The notes under the pieces: model-generated
Told to the model about the DNA's origin: nothing
Seen by the model: only the letters and a program-made list of their open reading frames with translations
Database searches by the model: none
In this document: positions 43,383-54,795 of the stretch, piece by piece
How positions within the stretch are numbered: position 1 is the stretch's first letter
Layout: each line of letters begins with the position of its first letter
From: Asterias amurensis
Taxonomy: Eukaryota > Echinodermata > Asteroidea > Forcipulatida > Asteriidae
Assembly (NCBI RefSeq): GCF_032118995.1
Contig: NC_092666.1
Span: 15,315,950 to 15,379,949, forward strand
Reading direction: 5' to 3'
Length of the DNA: 64,000 nt
Made by a program: the position numbers and the translations under genes

Positions 43383-43974
43383 TAAAGGGAAGGTACACAT
43401 TTGGTAATTACTCAAAACAAATATTAACTTTAAACCTGACTTGGTAACAAGCATTGGAGAGCTGTTGATAGTATAAAACATTGTGGGAAACGACTCCCTC
43501 TGAAGTAACGTAGTTTTTGAGAAGGGTAACTTCTCACTAAAGTATTAAAATACTTTTTTTTCTTTCATCATTTTTCGCGCAACTTCGATGACCAATTGAG
43601 CCCAAATTTTTACAGACTTGTTATTTTATGCTTGTGATGGGATACACCAAGTGAGAAGACTGGTCTTTGACAATTATCAAACGACCAAATGAGCCCAAAT
43701 TTTCACAGGCTTGTTATTTTATGCTTATGATGGGATACACCAAGTGAGAAGACTGGTCTTTGACAATTAGTAAGTGTCCATTGTCTTTAAGCGTGTACAA
43801 GTATGTTGAGATACACCAAGTGAGAAGACTGGTCTTTGACAATAACCAAACGATGACCAATTGAGCCCAAATTTTCACAGACTTGTTATTTTATGCTTAT
43901 GATGGGATACACCAAGTGAGAAGACTGGTCTTTGACAATTACTAAACATGTACAGTACCTTTAAGGAATACAAG
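43383..43974. mobile_element. Family A element with internal triplication
   Basis: The left end TTAAAGGGAAGGTACACATT and right end GTACAGTACCTTTAA are inverted. The 3' third (phrases GGGATACACCAAGTGAGAAG and ACTGGTCTTTGACAATTA) occurs three to four times in succession, so the element has been tandemly amplified after insertion. Confidence 0.7.
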
Positions 43975-44129
43975 AATAATCCTTTTTTGATTCAATTTAT
44001 TATTGCATTTTAATTTAAAAAATTCATATCAAGATATCACAAATCATTTTAACCTGAACTAAAAAATTAGTACAACATTCAAAACTCCTGGTACACACCG
44101 AAATTTCATCATTATTTTTATAGGTTTAC

Positions 44130-44492
44130 TTAAAGAAACTGATCCCTTGGATCGGACGAGTTTGTTTATAAAAAGTGTTTGAAACCGTTTGTTATGGAAT
44201 GCATATGGTTAGAAAGATGTTTTAAAAGTAGAATACAATGTTACACACAAGTATCACCCAAAATTGCATGGTTTTCCTTTACGTCGCGAACTAACACTAT
44301 CAGCCGTTTATGGGAATTTGACTCCAATAAATGGCCAAACGTGTTAGCCAAAGAGGTAAAAAGATTACCGTGCAATTTCGAGGCATGTTTGTGGAGATCA
44401 TTGTATTCTACTTTTAAAACATCTTTCTACCCATATGCATTTTATAACAAGCGGTTACAGCTCGACTGATCCAAGGCAACATGTTCCTTTAA
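44130..44492. mobile_element. Family C long palindrome, diverged copy
   Basis: TTAAAGAAACTGATCCCTTG at the left, CCAAGGCAACATGTTCCTTT at the right, with TTTATGGGAATTTGACTCCA at the centre. Arms are less well matched than at 15867 or 57671, so it is likely older. Confidence 0.75.
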
Positions 44493-46525
44493 CAAGCAAA
44501 ATGTTTGCCCACAAATATATTAATCTCTACCAAGCCTTGATGCTAGCTAAAATTCACAACATAAAAGGAATGATGCATGTTCTTTGTTGATTTCTTAAAA
44601 GGCTCAGCCATTTCTAACCTTTCAACTTTTTAATGTACAGAGAAGAATTTCACAAACTCAATAAGGCACTTGTAAGTTTTTTCAGGAAAGACCGAATGTT
44701 TCTTATTTGGGGGGAATTGTGTGCGTCCTTTAATGGAACATAAATCAAATACACCTCTCAAGCATGTCTGGAATTTAGACACAAAACTTCTCTGAAAAAC
44801 TTGGGCTGGTATCAAGAAAAAATTATGCATTAAAATAAATGAAAATCGTCTGATGGAAAACATTGGAACAAAAGTTGTTGACATATTTCTGAGAACAATG
44901 GAATTACTATGTCTGCTGCCACCTAGTGTCTCCAAAGTCACCATTGTTGCTCCACTAATAACTTAATGACGCAAGATTTCTGCATTATTTTAGCAGCTTC
45001 CCTAAAGAAACTGGACATTCTTTAAATATGAACAGGTATTAGGTTTTAAATACTTGTTGAAAACTTCAATAATTTTGAAACAAATCGTTTTAAGTCTTTT
45101 ACATAATTTATAATCAAAATTAAATCTACTCAACTTAGTTTCAACTCGTATTTATTTTGGAATAGAATAAAAGATTTTAAACAAAAGCAATTTCTGTTCA
45201 AAGTTTAAACAAAATTCCTTTCAAAATCCATGTTCATTTAAAAACTGACATTACTATGAAACTTCCTTCTCTATCAACACAACATTTGAACACAATCTGC
45301 CAAACTGAAAAACAGTAGTAAGGTTAGAATTCTGCTTTGGGGCAGAATTGTTTCTCAAGAACGAACTTAAAGTCAGTCGGCGAAATGGAATGTTTTTGCG
45401 GTGGAAAAATTTTCTCACTCAGAGTGAAAAATTACTGTTGTTCATAACCGCCCAATGACAAAATATAAGAAAGTTTAAAATAATTTATATACAACTTTTA
45501 AAAACATTAAGTCATAATTACAACATGCTTAACATCTGACAAAATATCAATCGTATCCTTGTATTCACTTAAGTATGATGACCCAAAATTAATTTACTAA
45601 GCTGAAAGAAATGTTAAAAGTTCATTTGTAAGCTGGGTTTAGTGGAAAAGCCTAACGTAATGACGAGTTTTAATTTTCTCTTCAAATTTAATGAACTATA
45701 ATCATGAATTTCCCTTTATAAGGAACAATTTATTGCAGTAGACTTTACCAAGAATGTAACAATTAAGGAATTTGCATAAGTTTTGCAAAGGCTATCAAAT
45801 ACCAATATTGTGCCTTGCCTATAAAAAAAATGTACATTTAAAATTTTAGAAAAAACTCAAACTCTTTGCATGAAAGGCACATTAGGCTGCATTCAAAATG
45901 GTGGCAACGGCTGTGGCTGTTGCTAAGAACACCCCATACTTCATCATATGTTGTCACGGTGATTCAGCCATAGCCATGGCCACCAATTTGGACAGGGCTT
46001 ACATTGGAGTGGAATATTGAATGTGTCGGCTCAGGACTATAAGGTCGTTCTTGCGGTTTGTGTGGATTCTTTATAAATTGAGTTTGCATTTTTTTGAGCT
46101 CCTGATAAATTGAGTATGTTGATCAAGATTGGTCTCCTAAGTGACTATTTTGACAAAAGGAAACTGTCAGTTTCTCCAAACATCTCACAAACTCATTTGT
46201 CACTTTTCTGGCCTTTGTGTTATAACGAATATGAAATCACAGTGTGGGTTTTGAGGCATTGCAGGGTAGAGTATCTTGTTTATCTGGTTTGCGGTAACAC
46301 CATCTGTTTACATGTTGCTAGGTTGATTTGTTTTTGAGAACCTTGCTATTATTCAACTTCCACAGAGTAGAGTTTTCTGAATTCTAGATAATTCTCTGCT
46401 GCCATGGAGTAAATTTTCGTTTGTATTGCAGTTAATGACCTTATAGCACTCAGTAGACGATTGTTCTGTAGCTCTGAGTAATGTACAATAAAAACTACCT
46501 GATACATTGTAAATCTTGAACCCTG
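44493..46525. other. AT-rich spacer, nothing assigned
   Basis: No recognised coding sequence. A minus-strand open frame (44630-44944) lacks splice sites or motifs. 45895-45995 resembles the tandem unit of 29822-30070. Part of this could be the 3' UTR of the Cut8-like gene if the exon near 46607 is used. Confidence 0.35.
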
Positions 46526-46607
46526 TCAAACGTCAGAGTCTAGTGAAATACGTAGTGAGTCTAGGCATGGTTGCATCATTGAGTTCAGGCGGCAGGCTTT
46601 CAACAAT
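46526..46607 (-). other. Possible alternative last exon of the Cut8-like gene
   Basis: A good acceptor (ATGTTCTACAG) precedes 46607 on the minus strand. Joined in phase 2 from the donor at 48743 the frame continues for about 26 residues to TGA at 46526. In another phase the same bases read IVESLPPELNDATMPRL and stop at 46533, which looks more protein-like but does not match that donor. The exon's status is open. Confidence 0.25.
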
Positions 46608-47062
46608 CTGTAGAACATAACAAATTATCAGTATACGTAACCATATTTCAGCAACAACAACAAAACTTTAGATGTATGATATTAAATCCCTCAAATAAAA
46701 TTGGAACATTTTAGGACAGGTCCTCCTCCTTTTCGCAGGACTCAGGAAAGTACTGAGTACACAGTGCTTACACACAGTTTTAAGGGGTACAAATTTAAAA
46801 TTATTCAACCCGATGCAAATTTAACACATAAGACATTGTTTCAATTCAACGTGCTCAGGCCAAACTTTCAAAAATTGGGTCGAGAATGACCCACATTTTG
46901 GGGACCAAACTTCAAAATTTTGGTTCAAGAAGCCCCCTCCCCCAATTTGAAAAAGTCCAATTTAGAAACCCTGATGTACTTCCTCAATTGACAGGGACAC
47001 TGGGGTACACTGGCCTTTGTATGTACCTGGCATTGCTTTTCACAAGTGATGAAGCTAAATGA

Positions 47063-47338
47063 TTAGGCCAAGTAAAAAAATCTACCAGTTGATTGTCCAC
47101 AAAGAGGATGAGGGGATTTTTATTTTTTATTTCTTGGTGGCCGCCAAGAAGGCAAACTGGCCACCAATTCTTCAGTTTAAAGTCACCACCTACTTTACGT
47201 AGTTACAATCTCTAAAAAGATTAGTTAGTTAAATGAGAGATACACAGTAAGAAGAACAAAGAGAGAAACAAAAATGCTGCCTCAAAAAAAGGATGAGTAA
47301 GGGGACAATCAACTGGTATTTCTTTTTACTTGGCCTTA
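47063..47338. mobile_element. Family E element (AGGCC-AGTAAAAA ends)
   Basis: Starts TTAGGCCAAGTAAAAAAA and ends TTTTTACTTGGCCTTAA, with ACCAGTTGATTGTCC paired to GGACAATCAACTGGT. It contains TTTTTATTTCTTGGTGGCCGCC. Inverted ends of about 40 bases. Confidence 0.8.
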
Positions 47339-47639
47339 AGGACTATGCAGTCATTATCTTCATGTGACAGTATACATGGTACATGCTGTGGTCTAGACAC
47401 TAAGTGTTGGTGTGCATTGAGACATAGAGTAAGGACAGAGTAACAATAAACCTTTTGTTTGTGGACATTGTTGACGCCAGCATTTCCCAGTAAGGTTTGT
47501 GAAGAGGATTTAGGGGGAAGGTAGTTCAATTTGAATATAGATTACAATTGAGAAAAACTTTAAAGGGAAACCTTGTAACCATTAGTGTGATAGAGGGGTT
47601 CAAAAGAAGAAACTTCCAGTCATGTATGCTTGGTTTTTG

Positions 47640-47795
47640 AAAGGGCAAGGACACCAAGTAGTTTTCTCCTTGGTAAAGGGCACCTTATGAGGAAAGTGTA
47701 AATTTGTACTGGAGCATTTCAAGGCACCAAGGCAATGACCAAGGGGCATTGAGGCAATGGCCTTCGTTGCCTCCATGGAGTATCAGGCATGGAAC
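47640..47795. repeat. Family F dispersed repeat
   Basis: AAGGGCAAGGACACCAAG, 'ccttggtaaagggcacctt', GGCATTGAGGCAATGGCC and GCCTCCATGGAGTATCAGGC identify it. Confidence 0.6.
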
Positions 47796-48176
47796 TCATT
47801 ATGACAGCAATTTTCACTTATTTTGTTGCCAGGTTTCTACCTTACCATGTAACATGGTATGTATACGAATGGACAGAATGATTTTGTTTATTCATTTACA
47901 AGTCTGAAAATCTTTGCAGAGCGCCTTTGAACAGCTTTAGTTGATTTCTGGTGCTATATAAATTCCCTCTGATTGATTGATTGATTGAAGACATAATACT
48001 ATTCACATGGTAGTAGTTCCTTGGTAGTTCTCACAGAAAATGCAGTAAATCATACTAAGTCAAATACACGTCTTCTCTACTATAGCGAATACACACACCA
48101 AGCAATACACCCCACCCTAATCGCCAAACTTCATATCGTCATGTCACTTCACAAATGTCACATCTCTTAAAATAGT

Positions 48177-48534
48177 GCTTAGGCCGAGTAAAAAAAGAAA
48201 CATGTTTAGCTTCCGGTTTTCTCAGAAAAAGCAGAAAGGGGCTTTTTATTTTTTATTTCAAGATGGCCGCCATTATTTTTAAAATGTCAAAATCCATTGT
48301 TTTTTCTACTGCTCAAACACACAATACATAAATGAAACATGTTGAACAAGACATCCAGACAAGAGCTGAGGTTGTTTAAAATGTATGACTTTTCTTATTA
48401 AAAAAAATAATTAATTTTTTTTTTTTTATTTTGCAAAAAAAAAGGGAAAAAAAAAGAAGACAAAAAAAGGAGGCCGCCCCTAAAAAGGAAGCGGGTGGGG
48501 ACGCTAAACATGTTTCTTTTTTTACTCGGCCTTA
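48177..48534. mobile_element. Family E element, second subfamily
   Basis: CTTAGGCCGAGTAAAAAAAG at the left and TTTTTTTACTCGGCCTTA at the right; ACATGTTTAGCTTCC pairs with the inverse of ACGCTAAACATGT. It shares AAGATGGCCGCC and the AAAAAGGGG style with the 47063 copy but its inner ends differ, so it is a sister subfamily. Confidence 0.8.
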
Positions 48535-48739
48535 TGTTAAGTGATTTTGAAATTGTCAAAATGTTGTATCTCTCTTAAAACATCCCAGATGTCCATAGCA
48601 AGTTCTCGCAATTGAATAAAATGTTTATGCACAGAGCACTTGGGACAAGATTGTGATGTTTTTGCAATATTGAGAAATGACGTTTTTGAAACGATATTAA
48701 TGTCTGCACAGCACAGGATTATTATAAACAAATTATTCC

Positions 48740-51700
48740 TTACCTTGGTCTAAGCTCCGTTAGTCTTTCTGTGTCTATCTCATCCGACCTCAGTGCCTTG
48801 GAACATGCTAGGACGAGACTTCGGAGGCATTGACTTCTCACCTTATTATGGGCTGGATTCTCCCAACTGAAATATCAAATAAAACAGAAAACGAAATGAT
48901 TGTCTAAATACAGACAATTCCCAGTGCAGTCAAACCTCTCTTAGCCAAGATTCGATAAACGGGTGTCAAAATTTGCTGGAAATTTAGAAACAGAGTATCC
49001 CAACTCTTGATGTAAAATACTCTTAGATAAAATAGGGTGTCCAAATTTAAAACAGGGTGTCCATAAGACATCCAGACACCCTTTAGGCTAATACAATGAA
49101 TGCAGTGTGCTCTATTGACCCAATTCACCCGACGTCATCATCAAAATAATCTTGGATGTGCCAATTTGGTGATTAATGTCAACGTATGTTATTCAGTGAA
49201 GTGCGCGTTTACACGTAAACCTATCGACCACCAACATGGTGAGCGTGGCATCAGTCGCCGCGTGTGATGCGGGTGCAAGGGGTCAATACAGTTCCCTAAG
49301 AGACAGGCCTGGAATCCATCTTTGAGAGAGCAAATCTATTCTCATCATGCAAATGTTTACTCACATTGGTAGAAAATTGACAAGTTGCCATGCCAACAGT
49401 ACATAATTGATGACTGCTCCCCAGGCTTGACAGCTCAAGAGATGTCGTCCCTGCTGGATACAGTATTTCTGAGGTTAAAAAAAAGAAAATTTAGATATAT
49501 TAAAGTAGTGCAGAAACTATTTGAAATTGATAACTTTAGTTTCCATTGGCCCAAAGTCATAACGCTTTCAGGCTGTATGAAATTGGGCCTTGGTTAAAGG
49601 AAATCTTAATGAGCATGCGAGCAGAGGGGAGCGTATACTTAATGAAACAATAATTCACAAGAAGTAAACATACTTTCAAAAACAGTTCACGGACGGTAGC
49701 GAACCTAGAAATTTTCTATTGTTTTTTTTGTCATAGACCAGTCTTCTCACTTGGTGTATCTTAATACACAAAATAACAAGCCTGTGAAAATTTGAACTCA
49801 GTTGGTCGTCGAAGTAGCGAAATAATAATGAAAGAAAAAAAAACACTGTTGTCGCACGAAGTTGTGTGCCTTCAGATGCTTGATTTTGGTACTAGATTTC
49901 GGGACATCAAAATCAAAATTTGGAAACTCGAAATCAAATTTGTGGAAAATTACTTCTTTCTCGAAAACTACGTTTTTTCAGAGGGAGCCGTTTCTCACAA
50001 TGTTTTATACTATCAACAGTTCTCCATTGCTTGTTACCAAGTAAGGTTTTATGCTAACAATTATTTTGAGTAATTACCATTAGTGTCAACTGCCTTTAAA
50101 ATCTTTGCAGTCATAAAATTTTGAGATTGTTTAAATAAGGAGCAGTGGAATAAGAGATGATACACAGTTCATGTCTTTTTCTAATTTTTTGATCAACACC
50201 AGAGGCAGAAGTTTCAGTAACATTTTAATCTTACCTTAAATTCTAAGAGATGAACTTTGACCTGTCTATAGCTCAATGCTCCACGGGTTGAAGCAAGTCT
50301 TGTTCGAGGTAAGGCACGGAATATGTTGTGCAGTAACTGTGACAATCTTTCTTGGTACTGGGTTAAGTCAGGCTCAGGTAACAATGCTAGTACTTCCTGA
50401 ATGGGATAAGCGTAATGGGTGAAAATGGGTGAAATTGGGCTATGGGCATGGCTGGGTGTAATTGGTTGAAATTGGGTTGTAGCAGAAGACATTGGAGTGG
50501 TGATTGCAAAATTTGAAGTTCCAACTCAGTGCGCAAACACAGTTTCACACTGGGTGTTTTAGTCTGAAGTTGTGACTCCGTTAGTTCGCCAGGTTACTGG
50601 TTTATTTTCTTCCTCCAAAAAAACAAAAAACTCCTCCAACTCGCTCTGAAAATTCTTAAGACCTTCTGATCAACGAGGACGATTCCATGTAGACACCAAT
50701 ATTGTTCTCTATGACACGACCTTGCCTCATTGGAACAAACGGACAGGTAACGTTTATAGTGGAAACGATGCTGCGAGGTGTACAATAATTATCTATATTG
50801 GACTCCAATATTAAACTTTGGAGGGCTCCGCAGTAAATATGGCAAAATAAAGGATGACGAATGACACATACTTTATTAATCAAAGTACAAGGATCTGTAT
50901 GTGTTTCTTTAGCATTGTTTAGTTTGAGTTCTACGCGACTTACTTTATGCATTTCAGGATATTTCTCGACAACTCCCTCCACCAACTCCACAAGCTGCTC
51001 ATTGGTCAAGCTGGCTAGCTGTTGACCCAGCGATGCCTGGTCTCCCAGCATCAGCATTCTTGGTCTCTTCGCTGGAACAGGCTCCTTGGGTAGCAGAGAA
51101 ATTACGGCCGGGGAATCGCCAGGGCTGTCTATGTGTATTGTGAAAGGCAGGTCGGTGGTCGAGGGCGACATTTCTATGGGTCTCTTCGAGGGTGACTTTC
51201 GAGACGATCTGGGCGTCTTTGGGGGCGTCTCAAAGTTCATTTCCGAAGGAAGAGAACCTATGGTTAAGAAAGAACATGTTGCAAAATGTAAATTGAAAGC
51301 AAAAATAACAACTTTTCATGTATAAATGACAATGACTATCATGGTTTTAGCCACCAGGGGCAAATTTCATATTCGAATTTGAACATCATTTGTTTGTGTA
51401 AGGTCAGTGAGGTATTGTTAATCTGTTGAAAAATACAAGCTAGTTGGAATTGTCAGGTCATGGTCTGGCTGGACTCTAAAATCATTGGCCTGGGATTGTG
51501 TCTAGTGTAAAATTAGAGTCCTGTCCTCCATTATTTCCTTACGATTTGTCTGATTGGCTTCCTGTTGTTCCTGATCAATGTCCCCTCTCTCCTCTGGAAT
51601 GTTCGGTTCAAATGTGAAGCTACCCGTTGCCGTCAGAGGTGAAGGTGTTCTTCGGTGAATGGGAGACAAGTCTTCGTAGGTGACCCTTGGGCGAGGTCGT

Positions 51701-52667
51701 AGGGTACGACGCCTTAGTATCCCAGCATCCCACTCTTCATTGTCTTGAATATTACTTTGTGAATCTGGAGGGAAATAATCATGGGGAATATGAAGACAAA
51801 GTTAGTTTGAAATTGTAAACTTTAACATTTTATGTTGACTTTTTTTCATAAAAGGCAAAGTAGCTTACACAGTTGCTAGTTGGTTTTAAATTTTAGAACC
51901 GTTCACTTGTTTTAATCCTTTTTTAGTTTTAGGTTAAGACAACAAAATGAACGTAATAATTTCACTCGCTTATTATAAACAATGCTTTTTTGAGATATTG
52001 CCAAACAGCAAATTCATTATTATTATATTCGGCCGATCAACATTGCGAATTGCTGCTGGTATTCAGGGGGGGGCGGGGGCTTCTGATCAACTTCAGAAAA
52101 ATCATCATAAATATGTTTTATAATTATATTTTCAATAAATTAAAATAGTGACGGTTTAATTTTTTCCTGTCGGCTTCGCTGTCGGCAGGAGGGTAACGTT
52201 ATCGGTATCGCAACTACTAAATTATGTGCAATAATACATCCCAGCCCTTGACCCCGTTAGACTTGTTGGAGTAAAATTAAAACAAAAAAGTAAAGACAAG
52301 TTTGTACAAAAATTTAATTCTCAAAAAACAAAAAAACATAATACAAATTTACAAAATATTTAAATTGTTTATATTGTCATCGACTACCATGACCATCAAA
52401 TAAGAATTCAATATTTGTAACTAACATTATAAAGAGACAAAATCACACACATATTCCACCAATGAACAATTTCCCGCCTCCCAGTCCGTTCACATAACAA
52501 GTCATGACCCGTACTCATTCCACGCCGAAACAAACAACATGAACAAGGACGTTTCCCCATGCATTGTCCCTGTACAAACCTGATGTGTCTGCGACTCGAA
52601 GCTCCCTCAACACATTCCGAGTTCCAATTTGCCGGACTTGGTCTCTGTTGTCAATGAAACCCTCCAT
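48740..52667 (-). CDS. Cut8/Sts1-family nuclear proteasome tether
   Basis: Six exons on the minus strand: 52667-52580, 51764-51543, 51257-50944, 50396-50235, 49468-49365, 48866-48740. Borders and phases agree throughout; 1017 bases, 338 residues. The first half is low-complexity and basic (SRKSPSKRP; PAKRPR at about residue 170 is a likely nuclear signal) with many SP/TP sites. The second half fits the Cut8 six-helix domain: LASLTNEQLVELVEGVV, EVLALLPEPDLT, ALPRTRLAST, YRQVKVHLLEFK, WGAVINYVLLAWQLV, LPIWENPAHN and CLRSLVLACSKALRSDE. In yeasts Cut8/Sts1 holds the 26S proteasome at the nucleus. The animal role is inferred. The stop TAA lies inside a donor-like sequence (CCAAG|GTAAGG), so the last codons depend on splicing. 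Head to head with ZNF511. Confidence 0.85.
49732..50100. mobile_element. Family A element, 5' truncated
   Basis: Begins inside the element at ATAGACCAGTCTTCTCACTT and ends with AGTGTCAACTGCCTTTAA. It lies in intron 4 of the Cut8-like gene. The apparent plus-strand frames come from the repeat. Confidence 0.7.
51800..52579 (-). other. Intron 1 of the Cut8-like gene
   Basis: AT-rich with a GGGGGGCGGGGG run near 52067 and TCGGCTTCGCTGTCGGCAGG near 52171. No further exon recognised. Confidence 0.4.
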
Positions 52668-53201
52668 AGCCCAGCAAACCTTGTTGTCAAAAGATGGATT
52701 TCCTGTTGTTGTTTATAAGCTCAAACAATTTTTTATAAATACAGGACTTTTCGGAGTTTTTTATGCACTGTCCGAAAACTGACCGTGCGTTCACACTTTC
52801 CATCCACCAAGCAGTTGCTGTTTATAGTAAAACGCCACCGCCGGCGAAACCCTGTAAATACCCCGCGTAAAATGCAAATTAGGTAGAGCGGGAGTTTGTT
52901 TTCAACTTCTTGATTGGGCAAAAGAAAATAGCTGTTGCATATTCATATTACATCCATTTCGATGTTTTACGTTTCTTTGTTAATTTCACAAGTTCCCATG
53001 GTTATCTGCAGAAAAGGAAGACTCAAAATGAACAATGCAATTTATTTATTTTGAATTGAAGGTACGTTTTTTGAAAAGTAAAGCCCAAAATGAATTGTTT
53101 TTTATTAAAACCATAAATTACCATATTTAATCAATTTCACTGAAACCGCTTTTCATTGGCTGACTAAAAAGAAGGCTGGAGCTTGGATACGTGTTTTAAA
53201 A
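52668..53201. promoter_or_regulatory. Bidirectional promoter, Cut8-like / ZNF511
   Basis: About 530 bases between divergent starts. CCAAT-type boxes occur as TTGATTGGGC (about 52911) and TTTTCATTGGCTGAC (about 53150). GCCGGCGAAACC near 52840 resembles an E2F site. No TATA box is evident. Regulation is inferred from motifs only. Confidence 0.45.
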
Positions 53202-53274
53202 ATGGCGGAACACACGTCTGCAGATCCGTCCGTGCTGCAAACGCATCGAAACGTTTCTCGATCTTGAAAAAAAG
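53202..53274 (+). other. ZNF511 leader exon with short upstream ORF
   Basis: AAAAATGGCGG gives a strong start context and a 21-codon frame (MAEHTSADPSVLQTHRN and four more) stopping at 53267. The exon probably ends at 53274 before GTTTGT. If instead a weak donor at AAC|GTTTCT were used, this frame would join the next exon in phase and give a longer N-terminus. Which applies cannot be told from the sequence. Confidence 0.4.
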
Positions 53275-53485
53275 GTTTGTTGTTCTACTAATGACATGTA
53301 TTATAAGTATAACTGTTTAATTGTACCCGCAGTATGCTGTAAATAACACCTGTTTTCAACATTTTGAAGGATTAAAACTAGTGTTTACGGTGGTGGGACA
53401 ACTCGACCTTCTTGTTTTCCCATCCCCTGCCTGTTCACCAGTATGTCTGTATGAGTATGACCAGTTCTCTGCCATGTTGTCGAAT

Positions 53486-54038
53486 GCTGGTCATCTCGCC
53501 ACCTGACAAGCTCGCCCTCAACAAAGTCGCCCCCTGCAAAGTCGCCCCCTACCCGGCTCGCCCCGGGTTGAAACAAAGTCGCCCCCTGGCAATGTCGCCC
53601 CCATACAACGTCGCCCCCTAGCAAAGTCGCCCCCTGACAATGTCGCCCCCAGCCAATGTCGCCCCCTAGCTAAGTCGCCCCCAGATGTTGTTCGGAAAAT
53701 AATTAAGGGTACAATAATTTTGGTAAACAAACATTTTCAGAAAAAATTCCGTATGAAGTAATGTGCTTGTGGAAGGTCAAACCCTAACCCTAACCCTAAC
53801 CCTAACCCTAACCCTAACCCTAACCCTAACCCTTAACTATTTTCTGGGGGCGACTTTGCTAGGGGGCGACATTGGCTGGGGGCGACATTGTCAGGGGGCG
53901 ACTTTGCTAGGGGGCGACATTGTTTGGGGGCGACATTGTCAGGGGGCGACTTTGTAACAACTCGGGGCGAGCCGGTTAGGGGCGACTTTGCAGGGGGCGA
54001 CTTTGTTGGTGGCGCGCTTGCTAGGTGGCGAGATGACC
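53486..54038. repeat. Foldback minisatellite of GTCGCCCCC units around a telomere-type tract
   Basis: The left arm (53486-53687) starts GCTGGTCATCTCGCC and holds about ten GTCGCCCCCTAGCAAA-type units of 15-18 bases. The right arm (53846-54038) has the reverse-complement units and ends GGCGAGATGACCAGC, the exact inverse. Between them are about 90 bases of AT-rich sequence and a CCCTAA tract. It lies in ZNF511 intron 1. Confidence 0.88.
53779..53832 (+). repeat. Interstitial telomeric repeat (CCCTAA)n
   Basis: Nine perfect tandem copies of CCCTAA, the strand complementary to TTAGGG, the telomere repeat of most animals. Perfect copies suggest recent origin. It sits between the inverted arms of the GTCGCCCCC element. 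Confidence 0.95.
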
Positions 54039-54095
54039 AGCCCCCATGTTGTCTGCCGCTGGCATTTATGTGATATAACCCTCTACTAGAATGCC

Positions 54096-54252
54096 AGTCA
54101 TCTCGCCCCCTACCCTACAAAGTCGCCCCCTAGCAAGCTCGCCCCCTCCGTGTACAAAGTCGCCCCCTCACAAGTCGCCCCCCGCCACAGTCGCCCTGAC
54201 ACAGTCGCTCCCGACACAGTCGCCCCCCCCCCCGATACAGTCGCCCCCCCCC
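54096..54252 (+). repeat. Third GTCGCCCCC array
   Basis: Begins CCAGTCATCTCGCCCCC, direct to the left arm of the 53486 element, with variants such as GACACAGTCGCCC, and degrades into long C-runs. Confidence 0.85.
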
Positions 54253-54545
54253 CCCTTTGTTTGTTTGTTGGGGTGTTTGTTTGTTTGTTTATCTGTCTGT
54301 GTATTTGTTTGTTGTGTTGTGTGTTGGTTTTTTTGTTTTTGTTTTTTTTTTGGTTGGTTGGTTGGTTGGTTGGTTGTTTGTTTAGTTTGTTTGTTTGTTT
54401 GTTTGTTTGTTTGTTTGTTTGTTTGTTTGTTTGTTTGTTTGTTTGTTTGTTTGTTTGTTTGTTTGGTTGTTTGTCTGTCTGTGTGTTGGGTTGCTTGTTT
54501 GGTTGTTTGTCAGGGTGTTTGTTGGGTTGTTTGGTTTGGCATGTT
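54253..54545 (+). repeat. (TTTG)n microsatellite
   Basis: A long TTTG array with TTGG and TCTG interruptions; the longest pure stretch is about 54385-54465. It makes long low-complexity frames on both strands that are not genes. Confidence 0.95.
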
Positions 54546-54795
54546 TTGGGTGTTAGGTTGTTGTTTTTTTTTGTTTTTTTATATAGTATAGATGATCTTT
54601 CTGAAATTCTGTCATTGTATTCAAGATGGTCAAACTCCAAAAGCCTGGTTCATACTTCAGATGATTGGGTTGTGAGTAAATAAACCCTGGTTAAACAATT
54701 TAAAAAAAATCAATTGGCCCAAGTAGGCTAGTCATATCGGGCCCAATTAATCAATAAAATGAATCCATGTCTCTTTTGAACAGCATTCTGCAAGA

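Noticed and set aside
54091..54683. Long open frames (about 166-177 residues) on both strands
   Set aside because: They are read-throughs of the (TTTG)n microsatellite and GTCGCCCCC array, giving FVCL or NKQT repeats.
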